A DNA stretch of 64,000 nt from an uncultured Lachnospiraceae bacterium (lineage in GTDB: Bacteria > Bacillota > Clostridia > Lachnospirales > Lachnospiraceae): the NCBI GenBank assembly GCA_934330725.1, contig CAKRGM010000003.1:75557-139556 (forward strand). The letters run 5' to 3'. Of this stretch, positions 8,988-18,077 are shown piece after piece. A program made the position numbers and the translations under genes. Under the pieces are notes generated by a model that saw nothing but the letters and a program-made list of their open reading frames with translations, made no database searches and was not told the origin of the DNA. Positions within the stretch are counted from its first letter, which is position 1. Every line of letters begins with the position of its first letter.

Positions 8988-10355
8988 TCAGGAGAATTTT
9001 GCCCAGATTCCGTATATTACAATAAGTATCAGGACAGTCGGAATTACATAGGTAAGATATGGCGCAAGAAAACGTGGCATTTTCATGCCTTTTCCTGCAT
9101 TAACCTCATTAAAGTAGTTTTCTTTACCCCATCCTTTGCGACTCATACAGAACAGGACATATATTACGCTTCCTATTGGAAGTGCCAGGTTGCTTACAAA
9201 AAAGTCTTCAAGGTCGAGTACGTTTGAACCGGGACCGAATGGAGTGAATCCTGAAAGTACATTGAAACCTAATATACATGGCAGTGAGCCTGCCATTACA
9301 ATAAATACATTTATAATGGAAGATTTCTTTCTTGACCAGCCGTTGATTTCTATGGACATATTCATAATGTTTTCAAATACTGCTATAACAGTTGAAAATG
9401 AGGCGAAAGTCATAAAAAGAAAGAAAAATGCACCCCATATATTTCCGTTTGGCATTGAACTGAATATGTTTGGAAGTGTAATGAAAATCAGACTTGCCCC
9501 CTGGTCCGGGTTAACACCGTAAGCAAAGCATGCAGGAAAAATTATAAGACCTGCTACAATTGCAACAAAAGTATCAAGAGAAGCGATAGTGACTGATTCC
9601 TTTAAAAGTGATGACTCTTTGTCAATATAGCTTCCAAATATTGCCATGGATCCAACTCCGATACTAAGCGTGAAAAATGCCTGATTCAAAGCCTGGACAA
9701 CAATTTTGCCAAAACCGATTTCCTTTACTTTATTCCAGTCAGGGACAAGATAAAATCTAAGACCGGCAGAACTGTTTTTTATAAAAATACTGTTTATTGC
9801 AAGAGCAACCATTATAATAAGAAGAGCAATCATCATTACTTTGGTTATACGTTCAACACCTTTTTGAAGACCGATAGAGCATATGCCGAATCCTGCTGCG
9901 ATGACAATAAAGGTGAGGATAGTCATTATGAGTGGACTGGCGGTCAGATCATTGAAATTATCTTTAATCATATCTGATGAGGCGTTGACAAAACGTCCTG
10001 TAAGCATTTCATAAAAATAATACAGCATCCATCCTGCTATTACTGTATAAAAAAACATAAGCATATAATTGGCAACAAGTGCGAATCGGCCATGGAGATG
10101 CCATTTACTTCCGGTTTTTTCAAGTATGTTAAATGATTTGGCAACAGAAGCACGGCTTGCACGTCCTACAGCAAGTTCCATTGTCATTACAGGAATGCCG
10201 AGAATTATAAGAAACAGCAGATATAATAAAACGAATATGCATCCACCATTATTTCCCACAACGTATGGGAAACGCCAGACATTTCCAATGCCGATTGCAC
10301 ATCCGGCAGATATAAGTATAAAGCCGAGCCGGCTTTTGAATTTTTCACGTTCCAT
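8988..10355 (-). CDS. Sodium-dependent transporter, neurotransmitter:sodium symporter (NSS/SNF) family
   Basis: This is a 455-residue polytopic membrane protein. The N-terminus holds the NSS signature of helix 1, with GNVWRFPYVVGNNGG near residues 25-39, including the unwound segment that binds sodium and substrate in LeuT-like proteins. About eleven or twelve hydrophobic segments follow, the usual number for bacterial members. It starts at ATG 10355 behind AAGGAGG on the minus strand. Family knowledge points to import of an amino acid driven by a sodium gradient; tryptophan, tyrosine, leucine or others cannot be told apart from sequence. It stands alone, converging on the ABC operon and divergent from the next gene. 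Confidence 0.92.
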   Translation of the reverse strand: MEREKFKSRLGFILISAGCAIGIGNVWRFPYVVGNNGGCIFVLLYLLFLIILGIPVMTMELAVGRASRASVAKSFNILEKTGSKWHLHGRFALVANYMLMFFYTVIAGWMLYYFYEMLTGRFVNASSDMIKDNFNDLTASPLIMTILTFIVIAAGFGICSIGLQKGVERITKVMMIALLIIMVALAINSIFIKNSSAGLRFYLVPDWNKVKEIGFGKIVVQALNQAFFTLSIGVGSMAIFGSYIDKESSLLKESVTIASLDTFVAIVAGLIIFPACFAYGVNPDQGASLIFITLPNIFSSMPNGNIWGAFFFLFMTFASFSTVIAVFENIMNMSIEINGWSRKKSSIINVFIVMAGSLPCILGFNVLSGFTPFGPGSNVLDLEDFFVSNLALPIGSVIYVLFCMSRKGWGKENYFNEVNAGKGMKMPRFLAPYLTYVIPTVLILIVIYGIWAKFS

Positions 10356-10450
10356 GAAATACCTCCTTAAATATAATGAAAGTTATACTTATCATATTAT
10401 AAGACATGTTTAAAAGCAATAAAAAATGTGATACTATTTATTGTAAAGAT

Positions 10451-10474
10451 TTTCAAATAATTAAATATTTGAAA
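10451..10474. promoter_or_regulatory. Perfect inverted repeat in a divergent intergenic region
   Basis: TTTCAAATA (10451-10459) and TATTTGAAA (10466-10474) form a perfect 9-base inverted repeat separated by 6 bases, between the minus-strand transporter and the plus-strand FTR-like gene. Placement fits an operator or a promoter-proximal element. No regulator is identified, and the AT-richness makes chance possible. Confidence 0.35.
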
Positions 10475-10521
10475 GTATATCTGTATGAAAAAATAATATT
10501 ATATAAAGGGGTATATATAAG

Positions 10522-10722
10522 GTGGCTGTAAGATTAAATGATAATAAAGAAATTGTTGAAAAAATAAAAGAAGGGCTTAAGCAAAAAGGCGGATACTGCC
10601 CGTGCAGACTTGAAAGAACAGAGGATTATAAGTGTATGTGCAGGGAGTTCAGAGAACAGATTAAAGATCCGGATTTTGAAGGGTATTGTCATTGTATGCT
10701 TTATTATAAATCAAAAGACTGA
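10522..10722 (+). CDS. Small ferredoxin:thioredoxin reductase catalytic-chain-like protein
   Basis: This is a 66-residue soluble protein with six cysteines in three CxC pairs: CPC at 26-28, CMC at 38-40 and CHC at 56-58, the last followed by MLYY. This is the arrangement of the FTR catalytic (beta) chain, in which four cysteines bind a 4Fe-4S cluster and two form the redox-active disulfide that reduces thioredoxin or similar partners. The plant/cyanobacterial spacing is CPC-X16-CPC-X8-CHC; here it is CPC-X9-CMC-X15-CHC, and the second pair lacks Pro. The protein is shorter than plastid chains. It starts at GTG 10522 after AAAGGGG. No variable (alpha) chain or thioredoxin gene is nearby. The family call is good; the partner is unknown. 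Confidence 0.8.
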   Translation: MAVRLNDNKEIVEKIKEGLKQKGGYCPCRLERTEDYKCMCREFREQIKDPDFEGYCHCMLYYKSKD

Positions 10723-10926
10723 CATAAAATTCACTTTATTTCATATTAAAAATATGATATACTATTGCAACAAATGGTAATTAAAACTATGTGTTGTAGT
10801 ACATATAAATAGCTGTTGAGTAAAAATACTCGATAAATTACAAACAGAATGTTGATAAAGCACCTGTATTATGTTATATTATGCAATAATCAGTGGATTA
10901 TAACAGATATCATAAAGGATATGAAA

Positions 10927-11709
10927 ATGGGAAAAAATGATAAAAAAAGGGTATGTTATTATACATCGTATACGGATGATATGGTGACTACCAGTAATCA
11001 GGAGTTTAGACTTAAGGATAATTACAAGTGGGTTAATAATAATATATTTTACAGAATAAGCGCAGGATTAATTTATGCGGCTGCGCTGGCATTTGCCCAT
11101 GTTTATTGTAAAGTATGGCTGCATGGTTCATTTAAGAATCGTGAGGTTTTAAAGCCTTTTAAAAAGCAGGGGTATTACGTATATGGAAATCACACACAGC
11201 CGCTTGGTGATGTTGTAATCCCGGCAAGAGCATGTAAAGATCGAAGAATTTATACCATTGTAAGTATGTCTAATTATGGAATACCTGTTATAGGAAAAAT
11301 CTTATCAAGGCTTGGGGCACTTCCAATTCCTGATGGAATAGAAAATTATAAATACTTTTACAAAGGCGTAAAAACACGAATTAAGCAGAAACATCCAGTC
11401 GTTATATTTCCGGAGGCTCATGTCTGGCCATATTGTACTATGATACGACCTTATCCGGAAACATCCTTTCGATTTCCGGTAGAAGACGGGGTTCCTGCTT
11501 TTTGCATGACAACAACTTATCAAAAGAGAAAAAATAAAGAGCGTCCGAAGATGACGGTTTATATTGACGGACCATTTTATCCGGACAGTTCTTTAACATC
11601 AAAGAAAGCACAGCAGAAAAAACTGCATGATGAGATATTTAATTGTATGAAGAAAAGAAGTGAATTAAGCACATATCAATATATTCAATACGAGGAGAAA
11701 ATACTATGA
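10927..11709 (+). CDS. PlsC-like acyltransferase (1-acyl-glycerol-3-phosphate acyltransferase family)
   Basis: This is a 260-residue membrane-associated acyltransferase. A hydrophobic segment (about 45-65) precedes the active-site block GNHTQPLGD near 87-95. The family motif is NHxxxxD, but here His89 and Asp95 are separated by five residues, one more than usual. The PlsC motif III equivalent FPEAHVWPY lies near 160-168. ATG 10927 is chosen because AAAGGA sits seven bases upstream; ATG 10921 would be too close to it. The gene's TGA overlaps the next start as ATGA. The context, with a GT8 glycosyltransferase and a second PlsC-like enzyme, suggests phospholipid or glycolipid assembly at the inner face of the membrane. 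Acyl acceptor unknown. Confidence 0.75.
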   Translation: MGKNDKKRVCYYTSYTDDMVTTSNQEFRLKDNYKWVNNNIFYRISAGLIYAAALAFAHVYCKVWLHGSFKNREVLKPFKKQGYYVYGNHTQPLGDVVIPARACKDRRIYTIVSMSNYGIPVIGKILSRLGALPIPDGIENYKYFYKGVKTRIKQKHPVVIFPEAHVWPYCTMIRPYPETSFRFPVEDGVPAFCMTTTYQKRKNKERPKMTVYIDGPFYPDSSLTSKKAQQKKLHDEIFNCMKKRSELSTYQYIQYEEKIL

Positions 11710-12539
11710 ATATTCTATATTGTGGAGATAAAAATATAGAAGACGGATTACTTATTTCTATACTATCATTATTAAAAAATGTAAATGACAATCTGCATAT
11801 TTATGTAATGACAATGAACATGAAGATAAAAGACAAAGAATACTTTGCAGTTACAGATAAGGCTGTAGAATATCTTGATGGGCTTGTTAAAGAGAAGAAT
11901 CGTGACAGCTTCGTGATAAAACTTGATGTGACTGACAAATTTATAAATGAACTTCCAAAGGCAAATATGGAAACGCGTTTTACGCCATTTTGCATGCTGA
12001 GGCTATATGCGGATATGTTTGTGGAATTACCTGACAAGATTCTTTATCTTGATAATGATGTTATATGCAGAAAAGACATATCAGATTTATATAACGAAAA
12101 TATTGAAAAATATGAACTTGCAGGAGTACTGGATTATTATGGTAAGTGGTTTTTCAAGAAAAAATTCTATAAATTTGATTATCTTAATTCAGGCGTATTA
12201 TTGCTTAATCTTAAGATGATAAGACAGACCGGTCTATTTAGAAAATGCAGAAAGGTCTGTGCAACAAGAAATATGTTTATGCCGGATCAGTCAGCAATCA
12301 ATAAGCTTTCACGTGCCAAAAAAAAGCTGCCGGGTAAATATAATGAACAGAGAAGGCTTCATAAAAATACTGTGATACAGCATTTTACAACAAGCTTCAG
12401 ACTGTTTCCATGGATTCATACACTGACAGTAAAACCATGGCAGGTTGACAGGGTACATGAAAAACTGAAAATGCATGAGTATGATGATATTCTTGATGAA
12501 TATACAAGGCTTGTGTCATTCATGAAAGCAGAAAGCTGA
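11706..12539 (+). CDS. Family 8 glycosyltransferase
   Basis: This is a 277-residue soluble GT-A fold enzyme. It begins MNILYCGDKN, typical of GT8 proteins that bind a nucleotide sugar. The metal-binding DxD is LDNDV near 115-119, an NSGVLLLNL block lies near 161-169, and the C-terminal His-and-KPW region (VIQHFTT... VKPW) is as in LgtC/GspA relatives. GT8 enzymes transfer glucose or galactose with retention. It overlaps the preceding acyltransferase by four bases and ends one base into the second structured repeat, ahead of another acyltransferase. Together the three suggest a glycosylated lipid or a modified lipid precursor; the acceptor is inferred only. Confidence 0.85.
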   Translation: MNILYCGDKNIEDGLLISILSLLKNVNDNLHIYVMTMNMKIKDKEYFAVTDKAVEYLDGLVKEKNRDSFVIKLDVTDKFINELPKANMETRFTPFCMLRLYADMFVELPDKILYLDNDVICRKDISDLYNENIEKYELAGVLDYYGKWFFKKKFYKFDYLNSGVLLLNLKMIRQTGLFRKCRKVCATRNMFMPDQSAINKLSRAKKKLPGKYNEQRRLHKNTVIQHFTTSFRLFPWIHTLTVKPWQVDRVHEKLKMHEYDDILDEYTRLVSFMKAES

Positions 12540-12691
12540 GGTTAGTGTGAAAAATCATGCAGATATGCTGATTATTCACACGGCTGCTTTGTGCCGCAGG
12601 CGCCACAAAACAGCTATAATTGTGGGTTGAATCAGAAATTCAGCTCATGATTCCTCCAAAGCAAAGCGTCTACGGAATGGAGATTAGTATG
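12538..12691 (+). repeat. Structured intergenic repeat, copy 2, inside the acyltransferase-GT8 operon
   Basis: This second copy of the element seen at 2314-2472 fills the GT8 to acyltransferase gap. Hairpins: 12545-12556 with 12570-12581 (one mismatch in 12), 12582-12593 with 12604-12615, 12624-12632 with 12638-12646 (two G-U pairs), and a weaker fourth with ATTCC 12650-12654 against GGAAT 12674-12678. The right end again gives GGAG (12679-12682), a 6-base spacer and the ATG of the next gene. The left end, GAGGTTAGTGTGA, overlaps the GT8 stop codon and resembles the right-end GAGATTAGTATGA. Confidence 0.85.
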
Positions 12692-13546
12692 ATAATAGCT
12701 GGAAATGATAAAGATCTTGTTGTTGAAAATATAAAAAATGCAGCAAATAGCAGGCAGTTTTATAATAAAGTTGAAGTAAACGATCCTAATATTTCTGAAG
12801 AAACAAAGAAGAAGTTAATAGAAAAGTATCTTAATGAACACGATACGGTCAAATATAAACTTAAATGTTGGTCAGCATGCAGAATGGTTGATGTTGCTAC
12901 AGGAATTGTGAATAAAAAAAGCCGGATAATCGGACAGGAAAATATTAAAGGAGTAACTGGCGGAGCAATCATAACAAGCAATCATTTTAATCCTGATGAC
13001 AGTACTATCATCAGAAAATGCATCAGAAAATCAAGCATGAAGAGGTTATTTATTGTCAGTCAGGATACTAATATGGCGATGAGCGGATTCTTTGGATATC
13101 TTCTTAACTATGCTGACATAATTCCTATAACAGATAACAATGAATACATGAAAACCAAATTTCCGCATTTGATAAAGAGCGTCTTAAAGGCGAATCAGTA
13201 TGTTCTTATATATCCGGAACAGGAAATGTGGCTTAACTATAAAAAACCGCGCCCGCCAAAGAGAGGAGCCTACTATTATGCTGCAAGATTTATGGTGCCG
13301 GTTATTTCGTGTTTTGTTGAAATGAAAAATACATATGAAAAGGCAACTGAACAGTTTTATAAGGTTGAATATATTTTGCATGTCCTTCCGACTATTTATC
13401 CGGATCCAGATAAATCAGTGCGTGAAAACAGTGTAATAATGATGAAAAAGGACTACGAGCAAAAGAAGGCAGCATATGAGGCAGCGTATGGGAAAAAGCT
13501 TGACTATGATTTTGAATATGATGATATAGCGGGGCTGATTCATTAA
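12689..13546 (+). CDS. PlsC-like acyltransferase, second of the cassette
   Basis: This is a 285-residue protein with a proper HX4D acyltransferase motif: His99 in SNHFNPDD and Asp104. A motif III-like block (YPEQEMW) lies near 174-180 and an aromatic/proline-rich segment follows. It lacks a clear transmembrane helix except a weak hydrophobic stretch near 125-140, so it may be peripheral. The frame is open upstream into the repeat. ATG 12689 is chosen from GGAG at 12679-12682 with a six-base gap; ATG 12677 would add four residues. It is only distantly similar to the acyltransferase at 10927. Likely an acyl-CoA or acyl-ACP dependent lipid acyltransferase; acceptor unknown. Confidence 0.72.
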   Translation: MIIAGNDKDLVVENIKNAANSRQFYNKVEVNDPNISEETKKKLIEKYLNEHDTVKYKLKCWSACRMVDVATGIVNKKSRIIGQENIKGVTGGAIITSNHFNPDDSTIIRKCIRKSSMKRLFIVSQDTNMAMSGFFGYLLNYADIIPITDNNEYMKTKFPHLIKSVLKANQYVLIYPEQEMWLNYKKPRPPKRGAYYYAARFMVPVISCFVEMKNTYEKATEQFYKVEYILHVLPTIYPDPDKSVRENSVIMMKKDYEQKKAAYEAAYGKKLDYDFEYDDIAGLIH

Positions 13547-13591
13547 TTAAACTAAACTATAATGAATTAACAAAAAGAGGAAGTGTAAGAA

Positions 13592-16500
13592 ATGACATCA
13601 GATAATGAATTGCTTTTGGGGATAGATATTGGTTCAACAACTGTTAAACTGGTAATTGTTGATGACAGGACAAAGAAAATGCTGTATTCGCAATATAAGA
13701 GACATAATTCAAGGCAGGTAGAGTGTGTAAAGAATCTGTTAAATGAGATAGCTGGAAAATATGGCGAATGCAGCTTCAGGGTGGCTATATGTGGTTCGGG
13801 TGGAAAACCTGTAGCAAAGGCATTAGGCGTTCATTACATTCAGGAGGTTGTTGCAAATGCTGCAGCTGTCTGCCAGCTGTATCCACATGCAAGAACTGCT
13901 ATAGAACTTGGCGGCCAGGATGCAAAGGTTATATTTTTTTATTATGATGAACATGCAAAAAAACTGACGGCTTCTGATATGAGAATGAATGGCAGCTGTG
14001 CCGGTGGAACGGGAGCTTTTATTGATGAAATAGCAACGCTTCTTAATACAGGAGCGGACGATTTTGAAAAACTTGCCGAACAGGGAACAAATGTATATGA
14101 CATATCGGGAAGATGCGGGGTCTTTGCAAAGACGGATATACAGCCGCTATTAATTCAGGGAGCTAAAAGATCGGACATTGCACTTTCAACATTTCATGCA
14201 ATAGCAAAACAGACAATAGGAGGACTATCTCAGGGACTGGAACTTAAGGCTCCGGTAATATTTGAGGGAGGTCCTCTTACATTTAACCCTCAGCTTATAA
14301 AAGTATTTGCAGAAAGATTAAAACTTAAAGATGAAGAAATAATAATACCGGAGCATCCGGAAACCATTGTTGCATATGGAACTGCAATTGCAATAAAACA
14401 GCTTTTTCCAGATGATAATAAATGCATTACTGTTAACAGTCTGCTTGATATTTTAAATAAATCTGATGATAAAAAAGTATCAGCACAGCAGTCATCAGGC
14501 AAACCGTTTTTTTCAGATGCTGATGAACTGAAGGAATTTACCAAAAGACATGATGAGGAACTTTTAGAGGTCTGTCCTGCAAAGCCTGTAAACGGAGTTG
14601 TAAAAGCATATCTTGGAATTGATTCGGGAAGTACAACATCAAAGTTTGTACTTATTGATGAAGATGAGAATGTAATTGAAAGATATTATGCAAATAATCA
14701 TGGAGAGCCATTGGATGTTGTTAAGGAAGGTCTTATAAGTATTTTTGATAAATATGAAAAAAAAGGCATCAGGCTTGAAATAGAAGGGCTTGGAACTACA
14801 GGATACGGAGAAATGCTGCTGGCCAAAGCATTTGGAGCTGATTATCATACTGTAGAGACAGTTGCACATTCAAGCGGATGTAAAAAATATTATCCGGATA
14901 CTACATTTCTACTGGATATAGGCGGACAGGATATGAAAGCAATATGGCTTAATAACGGCATTATAACAAATATTATGCTTAATGAGGCGTGTTCGTCAGG
15001 ATGCGGGTCTTTTCTTGAAAATTTTGCCGCAACACTTGGAATAGATGTTAAAAAGATTCAGGATGCTGCTTTCAGATCCGAGAACCCTGCAGTGCTTGGA
15101 AGCCGCTGCACTGTTTTTATGACAAGTACTATTATAAATGAACAGCGTAATGGAAAGCAGCCGGATGATATAATGGCGGGACTTTGCAGATCGATTATTG
15201 AAAATGTATTTACTAAAGTTGTAAGAATTAATGATAAAGGACAGCTTGGGGATAATATAGTTGTTCAGGGTGGAACCTTTAAAAACAGGGCAGTTCTTCG
15301 TGCACTTGAGGAGTATCTTGGAAAGAAAGTTCATCTTGCACCATATCCTGGAGAGATGGGGGCAGTTGGCGCAGCTCTTACAGCGAAGCAGCACATAAAA
15401 GAAGATGGTTATGCAAATGGAATAAGTACTTCATTTATCGGAATTGAAGCTGTAAGAAATTTTACATATACAACAAGAACAGGTGTGAAATGTACAGCAT
15501 GTGCTAATCATTGCAGCAGAACAATAATGAATTTTTCAGGTGGAGGTTCATGGGTAACAGGCAACCGCTGTGAAAGAGGAAATATTGTAACGGATGATAA
15601 AAAAGAAGCAGCAGCACAGATAAGAAAGATAAATCAGGAGATTACCGGTGTGCCGGATATGTTTGCTGAAAGAGAAAAACTGCTGTTTTCAAAATATCCG
15701 TTTGAAGTGGTTTCCGCTAAAAAGAATATAACAATAGGTCTTCCACGTGTGCTTGAGTTCTGGGAAAGTATGCCGTTTTGGAGCACATTTTTTGGCGCTT
15801 TGGGATACGATACGAAATTTTCGCACAAAAGTTCAAGAAAATTATATGAACAGGGAATACAGTATGTTGCATCGGATACTATATGTTTTCCGGCAAAGCT
15901 TGTCCATGGCCATATTATGGATCTGGCAAAGCAGGGGGTCGACAGGATATTTATGCCTTATGTAATGCATATGCCGCCTGAAGGAGTTGATAAGCTAAGT
16001 CCATATGTCTGTTCAGTTGTAATGGGATATCCAATGGTAGTAAGAAATTCACAGTCTCCGGAAAAAACATATGGGGTTAAGTTTGATACACCGGTTTTTC
16101 ACTGGTTTGATAAAAAGAACAGGAAGAAACAGATATGCAGCTATGCTGTTGAAAGTCTTGGAGTAACAAAAAGTGAAGTTGAAAATGCATTTTCACAGGC
16201 AGCGTCAGCGTATAATGAGTACAAGAATAAACTGATACTCATGGGCAGTGAAATTATTGAAAAGGCAGCAAAGGAAAATAAATTTGCAGTTGTTCTTGCA
16301 GGAAGACCATATCACACAGACCCATTTGTAAGCCATAATATTTCAAAAATGTTTACAGGAAAAGGAATACCGGTTCTTACAGTTGACTGTTTGAAAGATC
16401 TTAATAATATAGATTTAAGAAATGTTATTCCTGAGATAACTAATAATTTCCATACCAGAATGCTCTCTGCGGCTATGATAGCGGCAAAAACGCCACAGCT

Positions 16501-17956
16501 TGAGTATGCCCAGATAGTAAGCTTTGGGTGTGGACATGATGCAATTCTTTCAGATGAGATTATAAGAATAATGACAGAAAGCGGCAAAAAGCCTCCGCTT
16601 ATTCTCAAGGTTGACGAAAGCGATGCATCAGGTTCGCTTGGGATAAGAACACAGTCGTTTATTGAAACTGTTAAGATAAGAAGAAAAAATGAGGAGCTGG
16701 CAAAAAAGACCTTTGGTTCATATGAAAAGTTATCAGAGCCAAGTCCTGTTAAATTCTATAAAAAAGATAAAAAGGTGCGTACACTGCTTGTGCCTAATAT
16801 ATCAGCTGAAGCATCAAAGATTCTTGCGGCAATTCTTGAAAAAGAGAATTTTATAGTAAAAACCATTCCAATAGGTTCAACAAAGCAGATAAGATATGGG
16901 AAAAAATACGTTCATAATGATATATGTTTTCCATGTCAGATGGTAATTGGAGAACTCCTTGCCGAGCTTATTGAAGGTGGATACAAACAGGATGAGGTTG
17001 CAGTCGGAATGGTTAAATTCCAATGTGACTGCCGTATGTCGCATTATGCAGGACTTTTAAGAAAGGGACTGGACAGGGCTGGATTTAAGGATGTTCCGAT
17101 TGTGACAACAGATGTAAATGACACAAAACGAATGCATCCCGGAGTATTTATGCTTGGCATAAATGCTGTACTTGAAGCAGTATGGTCATTTATGATGCTG
17201 GATATACTGACAGAACTTACAAGGAAAATAAGACCTTATGAGAAGGTGGCGGGTGAAACAGACCGTGTATATCAGAAATGTGTAGATAAAATTGCAGATG
17301 GGGCAAGAAAAGGGCTCAAAAGTGCAAAAAAGGCTTTCGCAGAATGCATTGATGATATGAAGAACATAGATTGCGACAGAAGTAATCCAAAGCCAAGAGT
17401 ATTTGTAACAGGAGAATTGCTTGTAACTTATCATCCCGGTTCTAATTTCCATATTGAAGAATATCTTGAGAAAAACGGAATGGAAGCTGTATTTCCAAGG
17501 ATTACAGATCAGTTAAGAAAAGATTTTCTTGCTTCAATGAGTGAGATAAAGAACTATAATGCAAATATTCCGCCATATCCTTTTGCAGTGAGCTGGCTGT
17601 TTGATAACGTCCAGAATAAGCTTGAAAGGATTGCAAAGATGCATCCGCTTTATAATGATGTATTAAGGCCAAAACAGATATATCAGGGTGTAAAGGATAT
17701 TATACCTGAAACATTAAGCTGCGGTGAGGGATGGCTTATGGCAGCAGAGATTGCACATTTTGCAAAAGAAGGAGTCAGATCCTTTGTTATTTTGCAGCCG
17801 TTTGGATGCCTGCCTAACCATATCTGCGGACGTGGAGTTATTAAAAGGCTTAAGGATGAATATCCGGCAATACAGATACTTCCATTAGATCTTGATCCTG
17901 ATACAAGTTTTGCAAATGTGGAAAACAGGCTTCAGATGCTTATTATGAATAATTGA
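13592..17956 (+). CDS. Fused 2-hydroxyacyl-CoA dehydratase activase / dehydratase-like protein
   Basis: This is a 1454-residue protein. Two BadF/BadG/HgdC-type ATPase domains lie in tandem (about 5-265 and 343-600), each starting with GIDIGSTT or GIDSGSTT. Each keeps both cluster cysteines: Cys136 (GSCAGG) and Cys175 (GRCGVF) in the first, Cys467 (EACSSG) and Cys506 (SRCTVF) in the second. A DUF2229-type middle region and a C-terminal HgdB-like region with Cys-rich blocks (CFPCQMV, CDCRMS) follow. In HgdC one 4Fe-4S cluster is held between two identical subunits; here the two halves are in one chain. Such fusions are common in anaerobic Clostridia, with unknown substrates. The start is ATG 13592 after GAGGAAG. 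Probably cytoplasmic and oxygen sensitive. Confidence 0.88.
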   Translation: MTSDNELLLGIDIGSTTVKLVIVDDRTKKMLYSQYKRHNSRQVECVKNLLNEIAGKYGECSFRVAICGSGGKPVAKALGVHYIQEVVANAAAVCQLYPHARTAIELGGQDAKVIFFYYDEHAKKLTASDMRMNGSCAGGTGAFIDEIATLLNTGADDFEKLAEQGTNVYDISGRCGVFAKTDIQPLLIQGAKRSDIALSTFHAIAKQTIGGLSQGLELKAPVIFEGGPLTFNPQLIKVFAERLKLKDEEIIIPEHPETIVAYGTAIAIKQLFPDDNKCITVNSLLDILNKSDDKKVSAQQSSGKPFFSDADELKEFTKRHDEELLEVCPAKPVNGVVKAYLGIDSGSTTSKFVLIDEDENVIERYYANNHGEPLDVVKEGLISIFDKYEKKGIRLEIEGLGTTGYGEMLLAKAFGADYHTVETVAHSSGCKKYYPDTTFLLDIGGQDMKAIWLNNGIITNIMLNEACSSGCGSFLENFAATLGIDVKKIQDAAFRSENPAVLGSRCTVFMTSTIINEQRNGKQPDDIMAGLCRSIIENVFTKVVRINDKGQLGDNIVVQGGTFKNRAVLRALEEYLGKKVHLAPYPGEMGAVGAALTAKQHIKEDGYANGISTSFIGIEAVRNFTYTTRTGVKCTACANHCSRTIMNFSGGGSWVTGNRCERGNIVTDDKKEAAAQIRKINQEITGVPDMFAEREKLLFSKYPFEVVSAKKNITIGLPRVLEFWESMPFWSTFFGALGYDTKFSHKSSRKLYEQGIQYVASDTICFPAKLVHGHIMDLAKQGVDRIFMPYVMHMPPEGVDKLSPYVCSVVMGYPMVVRNSQSPEKTYGVKFDTPVFHWFDKKNRKKQICSYAVESLGVTKSEVENAFSQAASAYNEYKNKLILMGSEIIEKAAKENKFAVVLAGRPYHTDPFVSHNISKMFTGKGIPVLTVDCLKDLNNIDLRNVIPEITNNFHTRMLSAAMIAAKTPQLEYAQIVSFGCGHDAILSDEIIRIMTESGKKPPLILKVDESDASGSLGIRTQSFIETVKIRRKNEELAKKTFGSYEKLSEPSPVKFYKKDKKVRTLLVPNISAEASKILAAILEKENFIVKTIPIGSTKQIRYGKKYVHNDICFPCQMVIGELLAELIEGGYKQDEVAVGMVKFQCDCRMSHYAGLLRKGLDRAGFKDVPIVTTDVNDTKRMHPGVFMLGINAVLEAVWSFMMLDILTELTRKIRPYEKVAGETDRVYQKCVDKIADGARKGLKSAKKAFAECIDDMKNIDCDRSNPKPRVFVTGELLVTYHPGSNFHIEEYLEKNGMEAVFPRITDQLRKDFLASMSEIKNYNANIPPYPFAVSWLFDNVQNKLERIAKMHPLYNDVLRPKQIYQGVKDIIPETLSCGEGWLMAAEIAHFAKEGVRSFVILQPFGCLPNHICGRGVIKRLKDEYPAIQILPLDLDPDTSFANVENRLQMLIMNN

Positions 17957-17957
17957 C

Positions 17958-17982
17958 ACCCTGATACAGATTATTACAGGGT
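17958..17982 (+). terminator. Weak terminator-like hairpin after the activase gene
   Basis: ACCCTG (17958-17963) pairs with CAGGGT (17977-17982) over a 13-base loop, followed by TTCCTGTATT. The stem is short and the T-tract poor, so this is only a candidate end for the transcript. Confidence 0.35.
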
Positions 17983-18018
17983 TTCCTGTATTGACCAATG
18001 GGCATAATAATTAATAAG

Positions 18019-18047
18019 TTGAAATAAGAGAGACTGTATGCTAAAAT
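18019..18047 (+). promoter_or_regulatory. SigA-type promoter for the lipoprotein gene
   Basis: TTGAAA (18019-18024) and TAAAAT (18042-18047) are spaced by 17 bases, 31 bases ahead of the lipoprotein start codon. One mismatch to consensus in each hexamer; a plausible housekeeping promoter. Confidence 0.6.
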
Positions 18048-18077
18048 TATTAAAAATGTGAACGGAGGGTTGTTTAT

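Noticed and set aside
9136..9522. Open frame on the plus strand within the NSS transporter
   Set aside because: It is the antisense shadow of a clear transporter gene, with no RBS or family features.
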